From Eopsaltria australis (lineage: Eukaryota > Chordata > Aves > Passeriformes > Petroicidae): 64,000 nt of DNA. Shown here one piece after another: positions 11,660 through 23,560 of the stretch. The notes under the pieces were generated by a model. It worked only from the letters and a program-made list of their open reading frames with translations. It ran no database searches and had not been told where the DNA came from. Within the stretch, counting starts at the first letter, position 1. Each line of letters opens with the position of its first letter. The stretch is from positions 62,001 through 126,000 of the forward strand of contig JAVTVJ010000660.1 of the NCBI GenBank assembly GCA_034509425.1, written 5' to 3'. Made by a program: the position numbers and the translations under genes.

Positions 11660-14600
11660 ACAGACACTCGGTCCCCTGCATCCCACCAACCCTCAGATTC
11701 CCCATTCCTCCCAGACACCCACCCCACGGTGCCCAGGATGGGGATTTCAGCCTGCACTGTTGGGATTTCTCAAGGGAATTCAGCCAGGATCCGGGCCATG
11801 GTCACTTCCTCTGCATGAGCTGATGGGTGGTAACGTGCTAAGGGACACCAGGCCCCTCACATTCAAGCCCCTGGCCATGAACCAGCCTGACCATCAGCCC
11901 CAAAAGGGGCAAAACCCCCTGGCCACTGGGCCAGCACATGCCACAGGCCTGTGCCACGGTGACCAAAACCCCCAGAGATAAACCAGGGTGAGGAATCATC
12001 CCGGCTCCCTGCTTGGAGAAGGGATGTTCTTTACATCCCATTCCTTCTAGAAACATATTTTTCTAATTTTCATGGCGAGCTCGGTTGTATTCAAGCGTTT
12101 TGGGACAAGACAGCCAACGCTTCAGCCCGTGAAGTGACAGGCTCTGAAGCATCCAGCGCATTCAGCAATTGTGTGTGATTCATAAAGCCATATCGCATTC
12201 TTCCACCCTTGGCCTGGTGCTAACTTGTAAGAAATCTGGACCAAAAACTGCAACAAAATGGCTGCTATTCTCCAAGGGCTGTTCAGAGCCTCGTTACTCA
12301 TCCCTTACTTGGGCAAAAATGACATTGAGCGCTCCTGGAGATGACAGCCTTAATTGAGTTCAATAGGAGTTTAGGCTGAGTAAGGCATGAGCAAACAAGT
12401 GTGCATTAGCCCATGAATAAAAAGCCTGATGCACAAATGTTTAGGAACACATGTAAGGCTGAGCAGGGGAGTGCTCAGGGGGTCACTGCTGCTCTGGCCT
12501 TGCCATTTGGGCAAGGGTCTGGCTTCAGCATCCAGCACAACTGATAGCCATGCTGGGATGAGCTTGTTCAGGGGTGCAAAGATTCAAGGCTGGCTCAGTG
12601 GTTTGTTTCCATTCTGCCTCTTAATTTTTATTTCTTTTCCTCTTTCAGAAGTCCATAATCCTTGTTTCTGCTATTTTTTTTTTGTCCACTGGTGGGAACA
12701 GCAACTTCCTTTCTCAAATTATAATATAAAAGAGCTGCGAGCTGCAATGCCATAAATAATATTTTCTTATGGCCAGAACATCCAAGTCTAGGCAAGACAC
12801 CAAGAACAGCTACAACATTGTAAAACTCCAACACTTCTTCAGAATGGATTCACTAATTAAAAAATGACTCCTTTTAAAAAGCAGTTGAAAAATATTGGCT
12901 TTCCCATTGCCGCCTGTTGCTTGCTGCACTGAGAAGGAGCCCATCCTGCAAAGCCACAGCTGAGCTAACCAGCAATGAGTCCCTCTAAAAAATGTCACCA
13001 AAATAAATCCAAGGGGAGGGGGAGGGAAGAGAAGAACACCTCTCCACAGTCCCTTTTTAAATTAATTAAAGTATTGCCACTTCAAAGCTGGAGAGATCCC
13101 CCAGGGCTGAGGCCATGGCAGCTTGCTGGGAACCAAACAGCTCCAGCCCTTCCATCCTGGACAAGGAGTTCCCCAGCTCTGGTCTCCCCTCCCACACTCC
13201 CCAGGATGTACCAGCCCTGCCCTCCTCAGGCTGCCCTCCCCGTGGGGCATTCGCCTCCTGGAACCCATGGAAATATCTGTCAGCCCCTCCAGGGGAGCAG
13301 GGGCTGAGCCTGTGCTCAGGACTGGGTGCAGGGAGAGGGAGATGTGAGTGGTTGGAGAAGAGCCCCCATCTCCACCTTCCCGCTCAGCCCTGGACCAGCA
13401 TCTTTCCCTCATCTGTGTGGGATGAGGATGAACCATGGAGGGAGCCACCAGCTCTGCAGTGACACTGGTCCTGGCTGGGATGTGCTGCTCAGCAGCGAGG
13501 TGGGACCTTATTTTTTTCCTCCCCTTTGCCTTATAAGCATCTCTGCAAAAATAAAACGCATTTCCCAGGAGGTTCCCTTGAGGAGCTGACGACAGTCGCC
13601 TCTGGCCACGCTTATGCCCCTGCATGAGCGCTTTGTGGGGTTAAATCCATGCCTGCAGCACCAGCCCAATGCCAGCCCCCCTAAAACAAAGCTCCAACAA
13701 CCTCAGAGTCTCACCCTGCAGGGAAAACATCATCCCCGGGGACTGAGGAAACCCTTTCTCCAAGGAATACACACACTTTGGACTCAAACACCATTGATAA
13801 GGCTCTTTCTTCTTTTTTTTTTTTTTTTTTTTAAATCTTTTCTTGCAGCGAGCATTCCTTTCACACCCACGCACACCCCAGCATCCTCAGCCATTGGTCT
13901 GCTGGTGCATCCGTCACACTTTCCGCCGGCCAAAGTAGATACACATTTCAACTGCTTCCATCCCTCATCTCCTCTGGTGTTAACAGCCAGCGCAAACAAA
14001 GGGCCCGAATATCCATCGCCCTATTAAATTGTTTTCATTCGTTTCTTCTGCCACAGTTGGTTTGCGTTAGAGGGTTTGTGTAAGGGATTTCGGGTGGGCG
14101 GCTGATGCGGTGGCTGCTCTGAGATTGGGTGACGCTGCATGGGACACCCATGGCAGGGATTCTGCTCTGCCACGGGTGACAGGCCAGGAAACCTGAGGGG
14201 CAAATGGAAAATGGAAACGTTTTTGGGTGAGGGGAGGGAGAACTGACCTGGGGAGCAGCTGGGATAACAGCAGACAGAACCTGCGGAGCCCAAACCCCTC
14301 TCTCTCTCACCCTGCTGCTTCTTTCCTCCTTGCACTGGAGGAAACGGGGACAAGTATTAGCTCAACTGTAGCTGAGCTCGTCCCGATTTCAAACAGATGT
14401 TGGGTTTGAGGCTGGATTTGGGCAGAAAGCTCCTGCTTTCCCCACATTTGCTGGCCATACCTCGCCAGGGACGCTGGCCCCAAACTGCTGCGGCTGGTTC
14501 TCCCTTTAGCTCACAAGATGTTCTCTGAGCTCGCTGCATGGCTCATGGATGATGTCCCACGCTGGCTGGCTTGTCCCCAAGCTGTCCACCTCTGCCTACC

Positions 14601-15850
14601 CCACCACGAGCATCCACCCATGAATCATGAAGCCCAGATTCATACAGCTGGGGAAAATCTCCACTCCCATCTGCAAAGCCACTGGGGCAGATGTTCACCA
14701 GTGGTCCAGCAGCAGCTCGTGGTCCCCCTGTCACTGTCATCTGTCCTCAGCCCCACGCAGACAGGCTCGGGCCATGGTGATGTTGCGACACGGCCCAGAG
14801 AGGATGAGCATCCCTCTTGCACAATCACGTCCATCTCCTCCATCTGCTCCTCAGCCTTTCTGCTGCAGCTGCCTCTCAGCTGCATTAACTTGGGGGGCTC
14901 AGATCACCCCCAGAATGGGGGAACAACCCCTCTGTGTCCTGGGAAGGGAATCCCAAATGGTCCTGGAGTCAGTGAGTGAGCTGAGCAGGTGAAAGAAGCA
15001 GCACCAGAGAGCTGAGGACGGTGTTTCAGGGCTCGGTGGCGTGTCCCCGTTTTTCTCACCATTGAATTGATCAGATTTGGGACTGTCTGTGCAGCCAAAT
15101 CCTCACCCCATAAATGGTGAAACTGGGGGGCATGAGCTGTCCTGCTCCCACTGAGCTGCCTCTCTTCAGCATCTCCCCTTCCCAGAGATCCCCTGCAGCT
15201 CCCTGCCAGTGTGAGGCCTCCTGTCCACCACCTCTCATGAACTCAGAGCACCAGTGAGGCAGCTGTGGGGACACCTGGGGCACGTCAGGTCTGGAGGGGC
15301 ATCGCAGAGCAAAGGGGCAGCGAGTGCTGAGGGCACGGGGAGCTCAGCAGGGCCTGTCTGGGTGCTGAGCGTGACTCAGCACCGCACACCGCACCTCATG
15401 AGTCACTGCACTGCTTCCTGGTGCACCCTGAGTTTTCTCTTCCAGGTCCCTCCTGGCAGCACTGATCCAGCTGGGCCACCTGCCAGCAATGCCAGCCCTG
15501 CCTCACGTGCCTGCCAGCCCTCCTCTGCTGGCACTGTCACCCCTGGGCACGTGCCCGTGTGCTGCCGGTGCCAGGCTGCTTCTTAGGGACCCAAATCCCC
15601 AGGATTTCGGGGCAGTGGGGTGAGACCCAGCGGGTGCAAACACACCATGGGCACCAGCCAGCTGCTCACATCAGGGCAAAATGGGGCAAAAGAGGGGCTT
15701 TGTGCCCGGTGGGCAAAAAGGTGAGATGGGGGTCTTTAGCTGGGAGCTTAGGCAGAGCCCACCTGCATGTGGGCAGGGATAAGGAAACACAAAGTGAGGA
15801 GACCACCTACTCCCCTTTCTCACTGGGAGACTGAGAATAAAAATACAAAC
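11660..15850. other. Intergenic stretch between TEAD3 promoter and TULP1
   Basis: No coding exon was recognised. About 12050-12450 is AT-rich and CpG-poor with several homeodomain-like TAAT cores and few repeats, in contrast to its GC-rich surroundings; it could be a conserved non-coding element, but no comparison was possible. A poly-T run lies near 13810-13832. The remainder appears to be unique sequence without visible genes. Confidence 0.4.
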
Positions 15851-15856
15851 CATAAT

Positions 15857-15887
<31 letters not shown>

Positions 15888-15902
15888 AAAAAAGGAAAAA
15901 AT
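15857..15902 (+). repeat. A-rich low-complexity tract
   Basis: Runs of A broken by single G bases, downstream of the TULP1 stop on the minus strand. No AATAAA on the minus strand was found nearby, so the TULP1 poly(A) site was not located. Confidence 0.8.
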
Positions 15903-16208
15903 GGAATAAAAGGGGGGAAGGGAGATGAGTTTCCAGGATCTGAGTCCAAGAAATATCTCAAAGGGATGAGACAGGGATTGCAGTCAGCCTCATCTGCTGA
16001 ATAAACCCCCAGCCTGGCTCTGCCATCCCCCCAGCTCAGCGATTTGCCCCCGAATCTGCCTGGAGAGGGCTGGCTGCAGCTGGGCGAGCATCCCACAGCA
16101 CTCGGTGGGCACCAGGTGCCTTGAACCACCCCAGGAACAACAACTGTGACTGCAAGAAGGTGGAAACGCAGGGAGCGGAACAGGGCAGGGGCGCAGGAGC
16201 ATCTGGCA

Positions 16209-16242
16209 GGTGGCCCCGGTGGTCCCGGTGGCCCCGGTGGTC
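16209..16242 (+). repeat. Short GGTGGCCCC / GGTGGTCCC tandem repeat
   Basis: About two copies of an 18-bp unit lie just downstream of the TULP1 stop (3' UTR on the minus strand). They give a collagen-like Gly-Gly-Pro frame on the plus strand that is not a gene. Confidence 0.7.
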
Positions 16243-16261
16243 CTGCAGTCCCAGTGAGGTG

Positions 16262-19200
16262 CTACTCGCAGGCCAGCTTCCCATCAAAGCTGGAGAGGGC
16301 GATGGCAAAGGCCTGCACAGCACACAGGGGGTAGTTGTAGTCCATGGTGAAGGCGTCATCCGCCACACGCCCAAACTGCATCACGATGTAGTCGGCTGCG
16401 GGAGAGAGGGAGAGCGCTGGGATGTCACCTGTGCACCCAGCCTGCCTTCCCCCAGCCAGCCCACGCTGCAGCATCCAAAAGAAGCTGCCCACGCGCCCCC
16501 ATCCCAACTCTGCCTGTGACTCCTGTGCTGGCTGCTCTGTACTGCAGCACAGATCACCAGAAAGCATCATTTCCCCATTGCAGGGATCGTGGCGCCCTCT
16601 GGTCCCTCCAGCACCCCCCTCCCTGGGTGCCACAGCCCCCCAGGGGACAGGGATCCCACTCACCCCACCCCCCCGGACCGTGGGATCACTGCTGCTGGAG
16701 GGCGGGTGACAGGAAATCTGTAAAAATAACCAGGGGCCCTCAAGAGGCTTTTTCTGTCCCGTAACCCAACACCCCGGAGGCCAAGGGCTTCTGACTGCAC
16801 CGGACAGGTGACGAGCAGCCACATCCAGACAGAGCTGCTGCCACCCCTGAGGGACTGTCCCCGAGGCACAGTGCACCCCAGGGTGAGCCTGTGGTGTGGG
16901 GTGTGTGCTGGGGACAATGACTGGGTGGCTGTAGTGTGTTGGGGGGCGCAGCACCCCACAGGATCTGTCCTTGCCCTAAATCTGCCTGGCAATGGGAGCC
17001 CCACACGCTGCCCCTGCCAGCACCAGGGCAGCTCCTGTGGGGTTCCTGTCCAGCTTCATCCCGGCTCCAGCAAAGGCAGGCAGGACCCCAAAGCATGAAA
17101 AAACGAAACCTCAGCCAAAACAGCGTGTGCCAGGGCCAGCTCATGAGGCAGTGCTCCCCCACCCTCTCCCCTGTCCCCGCTTACGGTCACTGCTGTGCAC
17201 GATCTGGAAGTTTTTGACGGAGGCGTGGGTGACCCGGCCGTGGAAGTTGAGGACGTAGGATTGGGTCTCGTCGTTCCACACTGGGGCTTTGTTGTGCAGC
17301 TCGATCACGTTGTCCATGTTCCTGTTCTGCCATCGCATCAGGAGGCCGTCGTTATCCTGGGGAGGGGCAAGAGGGAGTGGAGCAGAGCTGGGGTCACCCC
17401 TCCAGAGCCCTGCCACCTCCTGTGGCTTGCCTGGGGGATGCTCGGTAGCAGTACCCAGCTGGAAATGGGTATCATTGACAAAAAAAACCCAAGGTGTCTC
17501 CCACCTCCCAGGGACACCTGCAATTTCAGGGTCACCTGAAAGCCTCTCCATGCCCCAAGATGGGTAAAATCCAAGGTGGTGCCCAGCAAACCCAGCTCCC
17601 AAGGAGTTTCTCCCAGTCTGGCCCCTGACTCACGTTCCGGGGCCGGATGGGCACCCTCTCACAGTCAGCATTCATCCCAGGGATGATGACAGTCATCTTC
17701 CGGGGACCTTTGAACCCCAAAACATTGGTCTCCTGCAAGAGAAACCCCATCTCTAAAACCATCAACCACCGCAGCTTACAGCCTCTCACCGGGGCTGAAC
17801 GAGGGCTCAGGGGTGCCTCCAGCCCATCCTGCATCTCTGCAAGCCCCAGTGAAGGGGTGCAGGGTGGGACCCCCTCCCTGCCTGCCCGGGGGGGTCTCTT
17901 TGGGGCTGCTCTTACGTAGACCACGGCCGAGAGCTCCTGCCGCACGTTGGACCAGTCAGCGTTGGCCCTGTCAGGGTTGGCGCCGTTGTCGAACACGGTG
18001 AACCTCGTGCCCATCAGGTTGGATCTGCAGCCGAGGGTGGGAGGTGGCTGTGGCTGATGCCACTGAGTCCCCTCCGCCCCCTCTGCGACCCCTCTCCAGG
18101 CACAGCCTTGGTTTTGGTCTGGCTGCAAACCCCTGGTGCAGCACCCCACCAGTGCTGACCTTCCCACTCTTCAGTGATTTCCTGGGGTTCAAGGCAGCCC
18201 TAAATTGGGGTGTTACAGGGTGCTGCCACCATGGGGACCCCCAGCATTGCTGTGTGGCTGCTGGCAGTGCGGGCTGGGACTTGCCAGGTGCCTTTTCTAG
18301 CCATGACCTGTCTGCTGCGAGGAACCGGCCAAGCTTGTTTTCCCCTCTCAGCCCCCCACCACCCCTCAGGTCAGACACAGCAGTGGGAAAAGCTGGATTT
18401 AGCCTCCTGTCTGCCCCAGCCATGGCTTGGGACAGCCTGTAAGCCATGGAGTGGGAAGAGGGTGCTGCAGAAATGGGGTGCCACCAAACCGGGGTGCCAC
18501 CTCTGCTCCTACCTCAGCTTCCCGATGAAGTTCTCTCCACCCCGGGACAGGTCAGTGGGGTCGATGGAGATGAGGTAGTTGGAGGTTTTGCTCTTTTTAC
18601 GCTTCCTCCCAGCAAGAAGGAACACCTGCTAGAGCAGTGGGACGGTGCGGGAATGGGACATTGTCACTGCCATCGCCACTGCTGTCCCCAGCTTGCCCCC
18701 GCAAAAATTCATTGCCATGAACTTGAGCAAGTCATGAAGATGATCCCCAAAATACTGGCTGAATTACGGGGCAGGAGGGGCTGAGACCAGCCCAGCTTTA
18801 GCACAGCTCTCCAGCCACTGTCAGCTCATCATCCCAGGTACCATCCCCAGGGGCATTTCCCAGGAGGAATGGCAGGAGGAGGGAGCAGCCTCATTCAGGC
18901 GAGCATCTCCCCAAACCCTGAGGGTGCAGAGGCCCAGGGGGCTCCATGCCCCCACCCCAAATCACCTTCTTGTCATTGTCCAAGTGCAGGTAATAGGTGG
19001 GGTAAAGCCCTCTGTCCATGCCCTTCTTGTCCCGTGTCACCCGGCATTTGATGGTCACGCCCTGTGGTGCCGGCTGCAGCACGAACTCCTCCAGGTTGTC
19101 CACCTCGATGACAGGGGACGGGGGCCTCTCCTCCTTCTGCTGTGGTGTGAGAGGGGATGGTGACCCCAAAGCCCCCCTCCTTTCCCAGATAATTGTTCCT

Positions 19201-22200
19201 TGCTCTCCATCCCCCCGGGCTGTGGCTCTGCAGCTGGTGGCTTTGGGGACAGTACCCTGGTGGGTCTCACTGGGGGGTGCTGCAAACCTCCTGACCTGCC
19301 CTGAGAGGAAGAGCTGCTCTTCTCCCACCCCGAGGGGACCCCCATGGCTCTGAGGGGGCTTTTTTACCTTCTTTGATTTCTTTGCTTTGCCCTTCTTGTT
19401 GGAGTTTTTCTGCATTGACTCCGAAGCCTCCTCCTCACTCTCAGCCCCTTTGGGAGGAACTGTGGGCAGGAACAGGCAGGGGCACAGAAGGGAGAAGATC
19501 CTGAGTCCACTGAGCCCCAAAATCAAACTCAGCACAGACATCAGTGATTGTGAGCCCCCCTCTTCATGGCCAAGCTCACTGCACCCCCAGAAGCCCCACC
19601 AGAACCCACCACCCTCCAATGCTGGGCTCTCACCTTTCTTTTTGGATTTTTTCTCTTTCGGGGGGTCCCCACCGGTCTGGAAGAGAGACGCTGGGCTTTT
19701 CTTCTTCTCTGACCTGATGGGTTTGGTGCTGGAGTCGGAATCGTCCTCCTCATCACTGCTGCTGGCGGCTGTGAGGGACATGGGGGACATGGTCACACAG
19801 CACTGGGTGCTGTTGGCTCAGGGTGATGCCACCAGGCAGCAGGACTGGCTGCCACCCCCTCCTGTTAGTCCCATACCTTTCTTCTTGCTTTTCTTCTCCT
19901 TCTTCACCTGGAACACGGACATTGGCTCCTTCTTGGTGCTTTTGGCAGATTTGGCTTTGCTGTCAGGGTCACTCTTGTCTTCTGCTGGGACAGAGGAGCT
20001 GATGACCATCCAGACAGGGGGATGGGAAAGGGCAGTGGTGGGGACAAGGAGGTGACAGGGTTGGAGCAGCAGGAAGGGCTGAGCTGGGGGGAGATCGCAT
20101 GGGGAGGGGGCGATGGCTCTGCAGCCCCCCCGAGCCTCCCGGGACAGTGACGGGACTGGGTGCAGGCACTTCCCTCGTCCCAGCAAGGACAGATCCCAGC
20201 GGCAACAGAGCCGGGCTTAAGCCATCCCTGTCCCCTGGACACTCACCCTTCGACTTCAGCTTCTTCTCCCCCCCGCCTGAGAGGGGCTCTTTGGGAAGCT
20301 TCTTCTTGAGCTTTTTCGGCGGGTTTTTATTCTCCACTTCTTCCTCTTCCTCATCATCCTCATCCTCAGCCGGCTCTGCCCAGAGGTGACCACGGCATCA
20401 GCCAACACAACGTCCTTGGCCAGCGGGGGACCCCAACCCCGTGGGGAGCGAGGAGGGTCCCTCCCTGGGCAGCAGCGGCCGGAGTGGGCGCTCGTGTTGT
20501 CACCCCGGGGTGGTGGCCGAGGGGCCCGGCCCGGCCCGGCCGCGCTGTCCGGCGGGGCGTGGGCCGTGTCCAGCGCCGGGCACTGCGGCCGCGGCCACAG
20601 CGCTCTCTCGCGGCCGCAGCCCCGCGGAGCACGGCCCGAGCCGCTTTTCGCTCCGGAGAACTGTCCGGGGACCCGAGTGCCACCTTCCCAAGGAGTGTGT
20701 CACCCCCTCTTCTCCCTGTCCCCCCCGCTCCCAACTCCCCGGCCAAGGCAATGAGCGCAGGTCCCCTGCCACATCCCCGTTTCTCCCAGGTCCGTAGCTG
20801 GGTTTTAGGCAGAAAGCCCTGCCGGGGATGTGCAGAGCCCCAGCAGAGCCCCAGCAGACACCGGGAGCACCGATGGCGCTATCGGGACATGGTGCAGGGG
20901 GACAGGAGGTGCCACGAGCGAGCGCCTGCAGAGGGGTGGGTGTTGTCCCCGCACCTTGTGGCTTCTTGGAACCCTTGGCCGTTTGGGAGCGGAGAGCTGG
21001 GCTTTCCTTCTTCTTCCGAGGCTCCTTGGTGAATTTGGAGGAGGGGTCCTTGTCGCTCTCCTCCTCCCCCTTCTCCTCCTTCTTCTTCCTCGCCTTCTTC
21101 ACCCCTGCGCATTTCAAGAGATGCCCACGATGGAAAGCGCCTCAGGTGCGGGATGGGGCCCCGGGGGAACACCGGTACTTCCCCCATTTCCATGGGAGCT
21201 GTGGGGGATCTGTGCTCACCCTGAGCTGGGGCAGGAGGATCCTCTGCAGCCCCCGCCTCGCTCGGCTTCTTCGCCCGCGGCCGCCGTGGTTTGGCCTCGG
21301 GCTCCAGCCCGGGCTCCTGCCTCTTCTTCTTCAGCTTCTGCCCTCACGGATGGTGCTGCAGGGGTGGTGCCAGCCTTAAACACCTTTTCCCTTTGCAAGG
21401 TAACCCCCTGCTCATTCAGCACTGGGTCCCTTTCAGAAATACAGCCGGGCTTTTCCCTGGCCCAACACGGGAGCGGGGGACACATTCTGGAACAGGGACA
21501 CACTCACACCTTGCAACGAGTGACTTACCATGGGGCAGCCCCCGAGGAAGGCAGAGGGAGGAAAACAGAAAGGTCTGTTAGCAGACAGACAGAACACCTG
21601 CCCTGGCACGGCCCTGGAGATGAGGGAGGTGATGGTGGTGCTGCTGTGACACCGTGTCAGCACAGAGGGACAAATCCTACAGTGGCCTTGGGGACCCTCT
21701 GGGAGCCACTCTGGGCACTGATGGGCACTCTGGGTACCTGAGCTGGGACAGGGGACATAGAGACGGGCAGACAGCCTGGCCTCTCACCTCCATCTCCTCT
21801 CACCCCCGCAAGAGGCTCCTGTGGATGGCAAGGAGGTCAGCAGGAGCAGGGAAGCAGCAGGATTAGGCACAGCTCACCTAATCCCGGTTAGCTGGGGCTA
21901 TAAATAACCCCGATTTACCAAATACGGAGCATGTGGGTCAGCACTTGGCTCTGGACAGGAGGTGTTTGGGGAGTGGGTGTCAGCTCAGGGCTCTCAGAAA
22001 GTGAGCTCAGCAAATCCAGATGCACCAGGGCTGCTTCCGCTGCCCAGCAGAGCATCTTCCCCCTCGCTGGGGTTTTGCTTCTCCCGCATGCTCCAGGAGG
22101 GTGTGTGAAGGTGTTTTGTGAAAGATGGGATCCTGAGGGATTCCAGGACTATGAATTTGGGGAGGGGGAGCTGGGGGCTCCATGGTGAAGCTGGGAGCTG

Positions 22201-23318
22201 GCTGCTTTCTTCCGTGTCATGAGCTCACACGGAAAAGCTCCTTTGCACCCCCTAATCCCTTAAGCAGCTGCAGGGTGGGCAACCACTCCCTTACTTAACA
22301 AAGCCCTTCAAGGAGGAGCTGCTGAATAAAAATTAAATTGAGTGGTGGATGGAATTGCTGCTGAGACCCTTCCAGGGCCGGGGGGCACCTGGGGGCTGTT
22401 CCAAAATGAAGGGGGGGGGGGGGGTCTGGCTTTCAGGGTCATGGCCTGGGGAAAGTGAGTCACAGTTTACAGCTTAACTGAGGGGCTTAGTTAAACTGTT
22501 ATTTAAGAACTAGGAGCCCTCCTCATGGGCTGTTTCAAAGTGATGGGGTGGGGAGATTCAGAAGGATGAGCAAAGAAGGGAGGGCTGTGGAATTTTCTCT
22601 ACCCACCTGCTCTGGAGGGAGTTCCCAAAAATCTCATGCCCTCATAGGCTGCACCAGCCCAAGCAGCCCCAAATCAGCCTTGGTGTGGACTCTGGGCTTT
22701 GAGGGTCTCTGATGTCCCCAGCCCTCGGGGACAGCCCACAGCAGGGGATGGAGGGGAAGGATTTTTCCTCACCTGTTTGGGTTTGTGCTGGGGGCTCCCC
22801 GGCTCCTCACTGGGGCTGTGGGGCACAGAAAGCAAAAGGGTGAGGGTTTTCAGCCCTTCACAGAGCCTGGGGACATGAGATTGCCCCGATTTTTGGTAGA
22901 GGGGGAAAGGTCAGTCTTCCGTTTGTCTCCAGAAGCATTTCCCCTTGTCTCGACCGGGTCGAGCTTGTCCCACATCACCCTTCCTAAGAGGGGGCACAGG
23001 ACAGGCTCTGCCTTGGCCGAGGGGGACAGCAAGGAGCTTAATTTGGGGATCCCCCTTTAACAAACACCTTTCCTCTCTGTAAGTCAATGAGCGCCATCCC
23101 ACCAACCCGCAAAGCAAAAACCACGATAAAACTGCTCACTAAATTGCATTTCAGTTGAAAACAGGAGAAAAAAAAAAAAAAATAAAAACGCTGGAGAGGG
23201 GAGGAGAATCCTCTGGGGGTGTCCAGCACATCACCCACCCCGCAGATCCCACCCTGCCCGCCGGCTCTCACCTGTCGGCAGCCCAGACTTCGCGCAGGAT
23301 CTCGGTTTGCAGCGGCAT
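16262..23318 (-). CDS. TULP1: Tubby-like protein 1 (14 coding exons, complete)
   Basis: TULP1 is a photoreceptor protein that binds phosphoinositides and supports vesicle and ciliary protein traffic. Exons (minus): 23318-23272, 22815-22773, 21337-21220, 21104-20955, 20375-20247, 19984-19877, 19768-19634, 19459-19368, 19139-18966, 18625-18513, 18024-17916, 17732-17634, 17356-17185, 16395-16262. All junctions are GT-AG and phases join, giving 540 residues (human 542). The start [15 protein letters not shown] matches the family N-terminus. Exons 3-8 encode an acidic and Lys-rich variable region. Exons 9-14 (residue 275 onward) encode the C-terminal tubby barrel, including [14 protein letters not shown] and the terminus [12 protein letters not shown]; Gly before KLACE favours TULP1 over TUB (Ser). 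Neighbour FKBP5 agrees with human synteny. Two acceptors are NAGNAG. Confidence 0.96.
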
Positions 23319-23560
23319 CGCTCCCGGCACGGCACGGAAAGGCACGGCACGGAACGGCTCGGTCTGTCCTGCCCTGCCCTGCTCCCCTCACCGGCCCTGC
23401 AGCCCCTACCAGCCCCAGCCCAGGGCCATGGGGTCAGTCTCAGCCACAGGAGCCAGAGCGGCCTCGCAGCATCGGCCCGGCCGCCTCCGCAAGTCTCAGT
23501 GGTGGGAGGAGGAGAAGGGAAAGGAGGAAGAGCGGGCGGAGGAGGTGATTAACTTTATTT
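23319..23560 (-). promoter_or_regulatory. TULP1: TULP1 5' UTR and proximal promoter
   Basis: The sequence is GC-rich upstream of the TULP1 ATG, with a short GGCACGGCAC-type repeat at about 23325-23360. A TAATC core on the minus strand (23547-23551) resembles CRX/OTX sites, which would suit a photoreceptor gene. No TATA box was noted. The transcription start was not determined. Confidence 0.4.

Noticed and set aside
10473..11981. Long open frames (about 200 to 373 codons) on both strands across the CpG island and CTTCATCC repeat
   Set aside because: Overlapping frames on both strands, Arg/Gly/Pro or His/Pro/Ser composition, no family similarity and no splice support; explained by GC content and repeats.
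16121..16519. Collagen-like Gly-Gly-Pro frame on the plus strand
   Set aside because: Antisense to the TULP1 last exon and 3' UTR, from a short GC repeat.
21515..21560. Possible extra 46-nt TULP1 exon before a GTAAGT donor on the minus strand
   Set aside because: Exons 2 and 3 already join in phase; 46 nt would break the frame and the segment is pyrimidine-rich.
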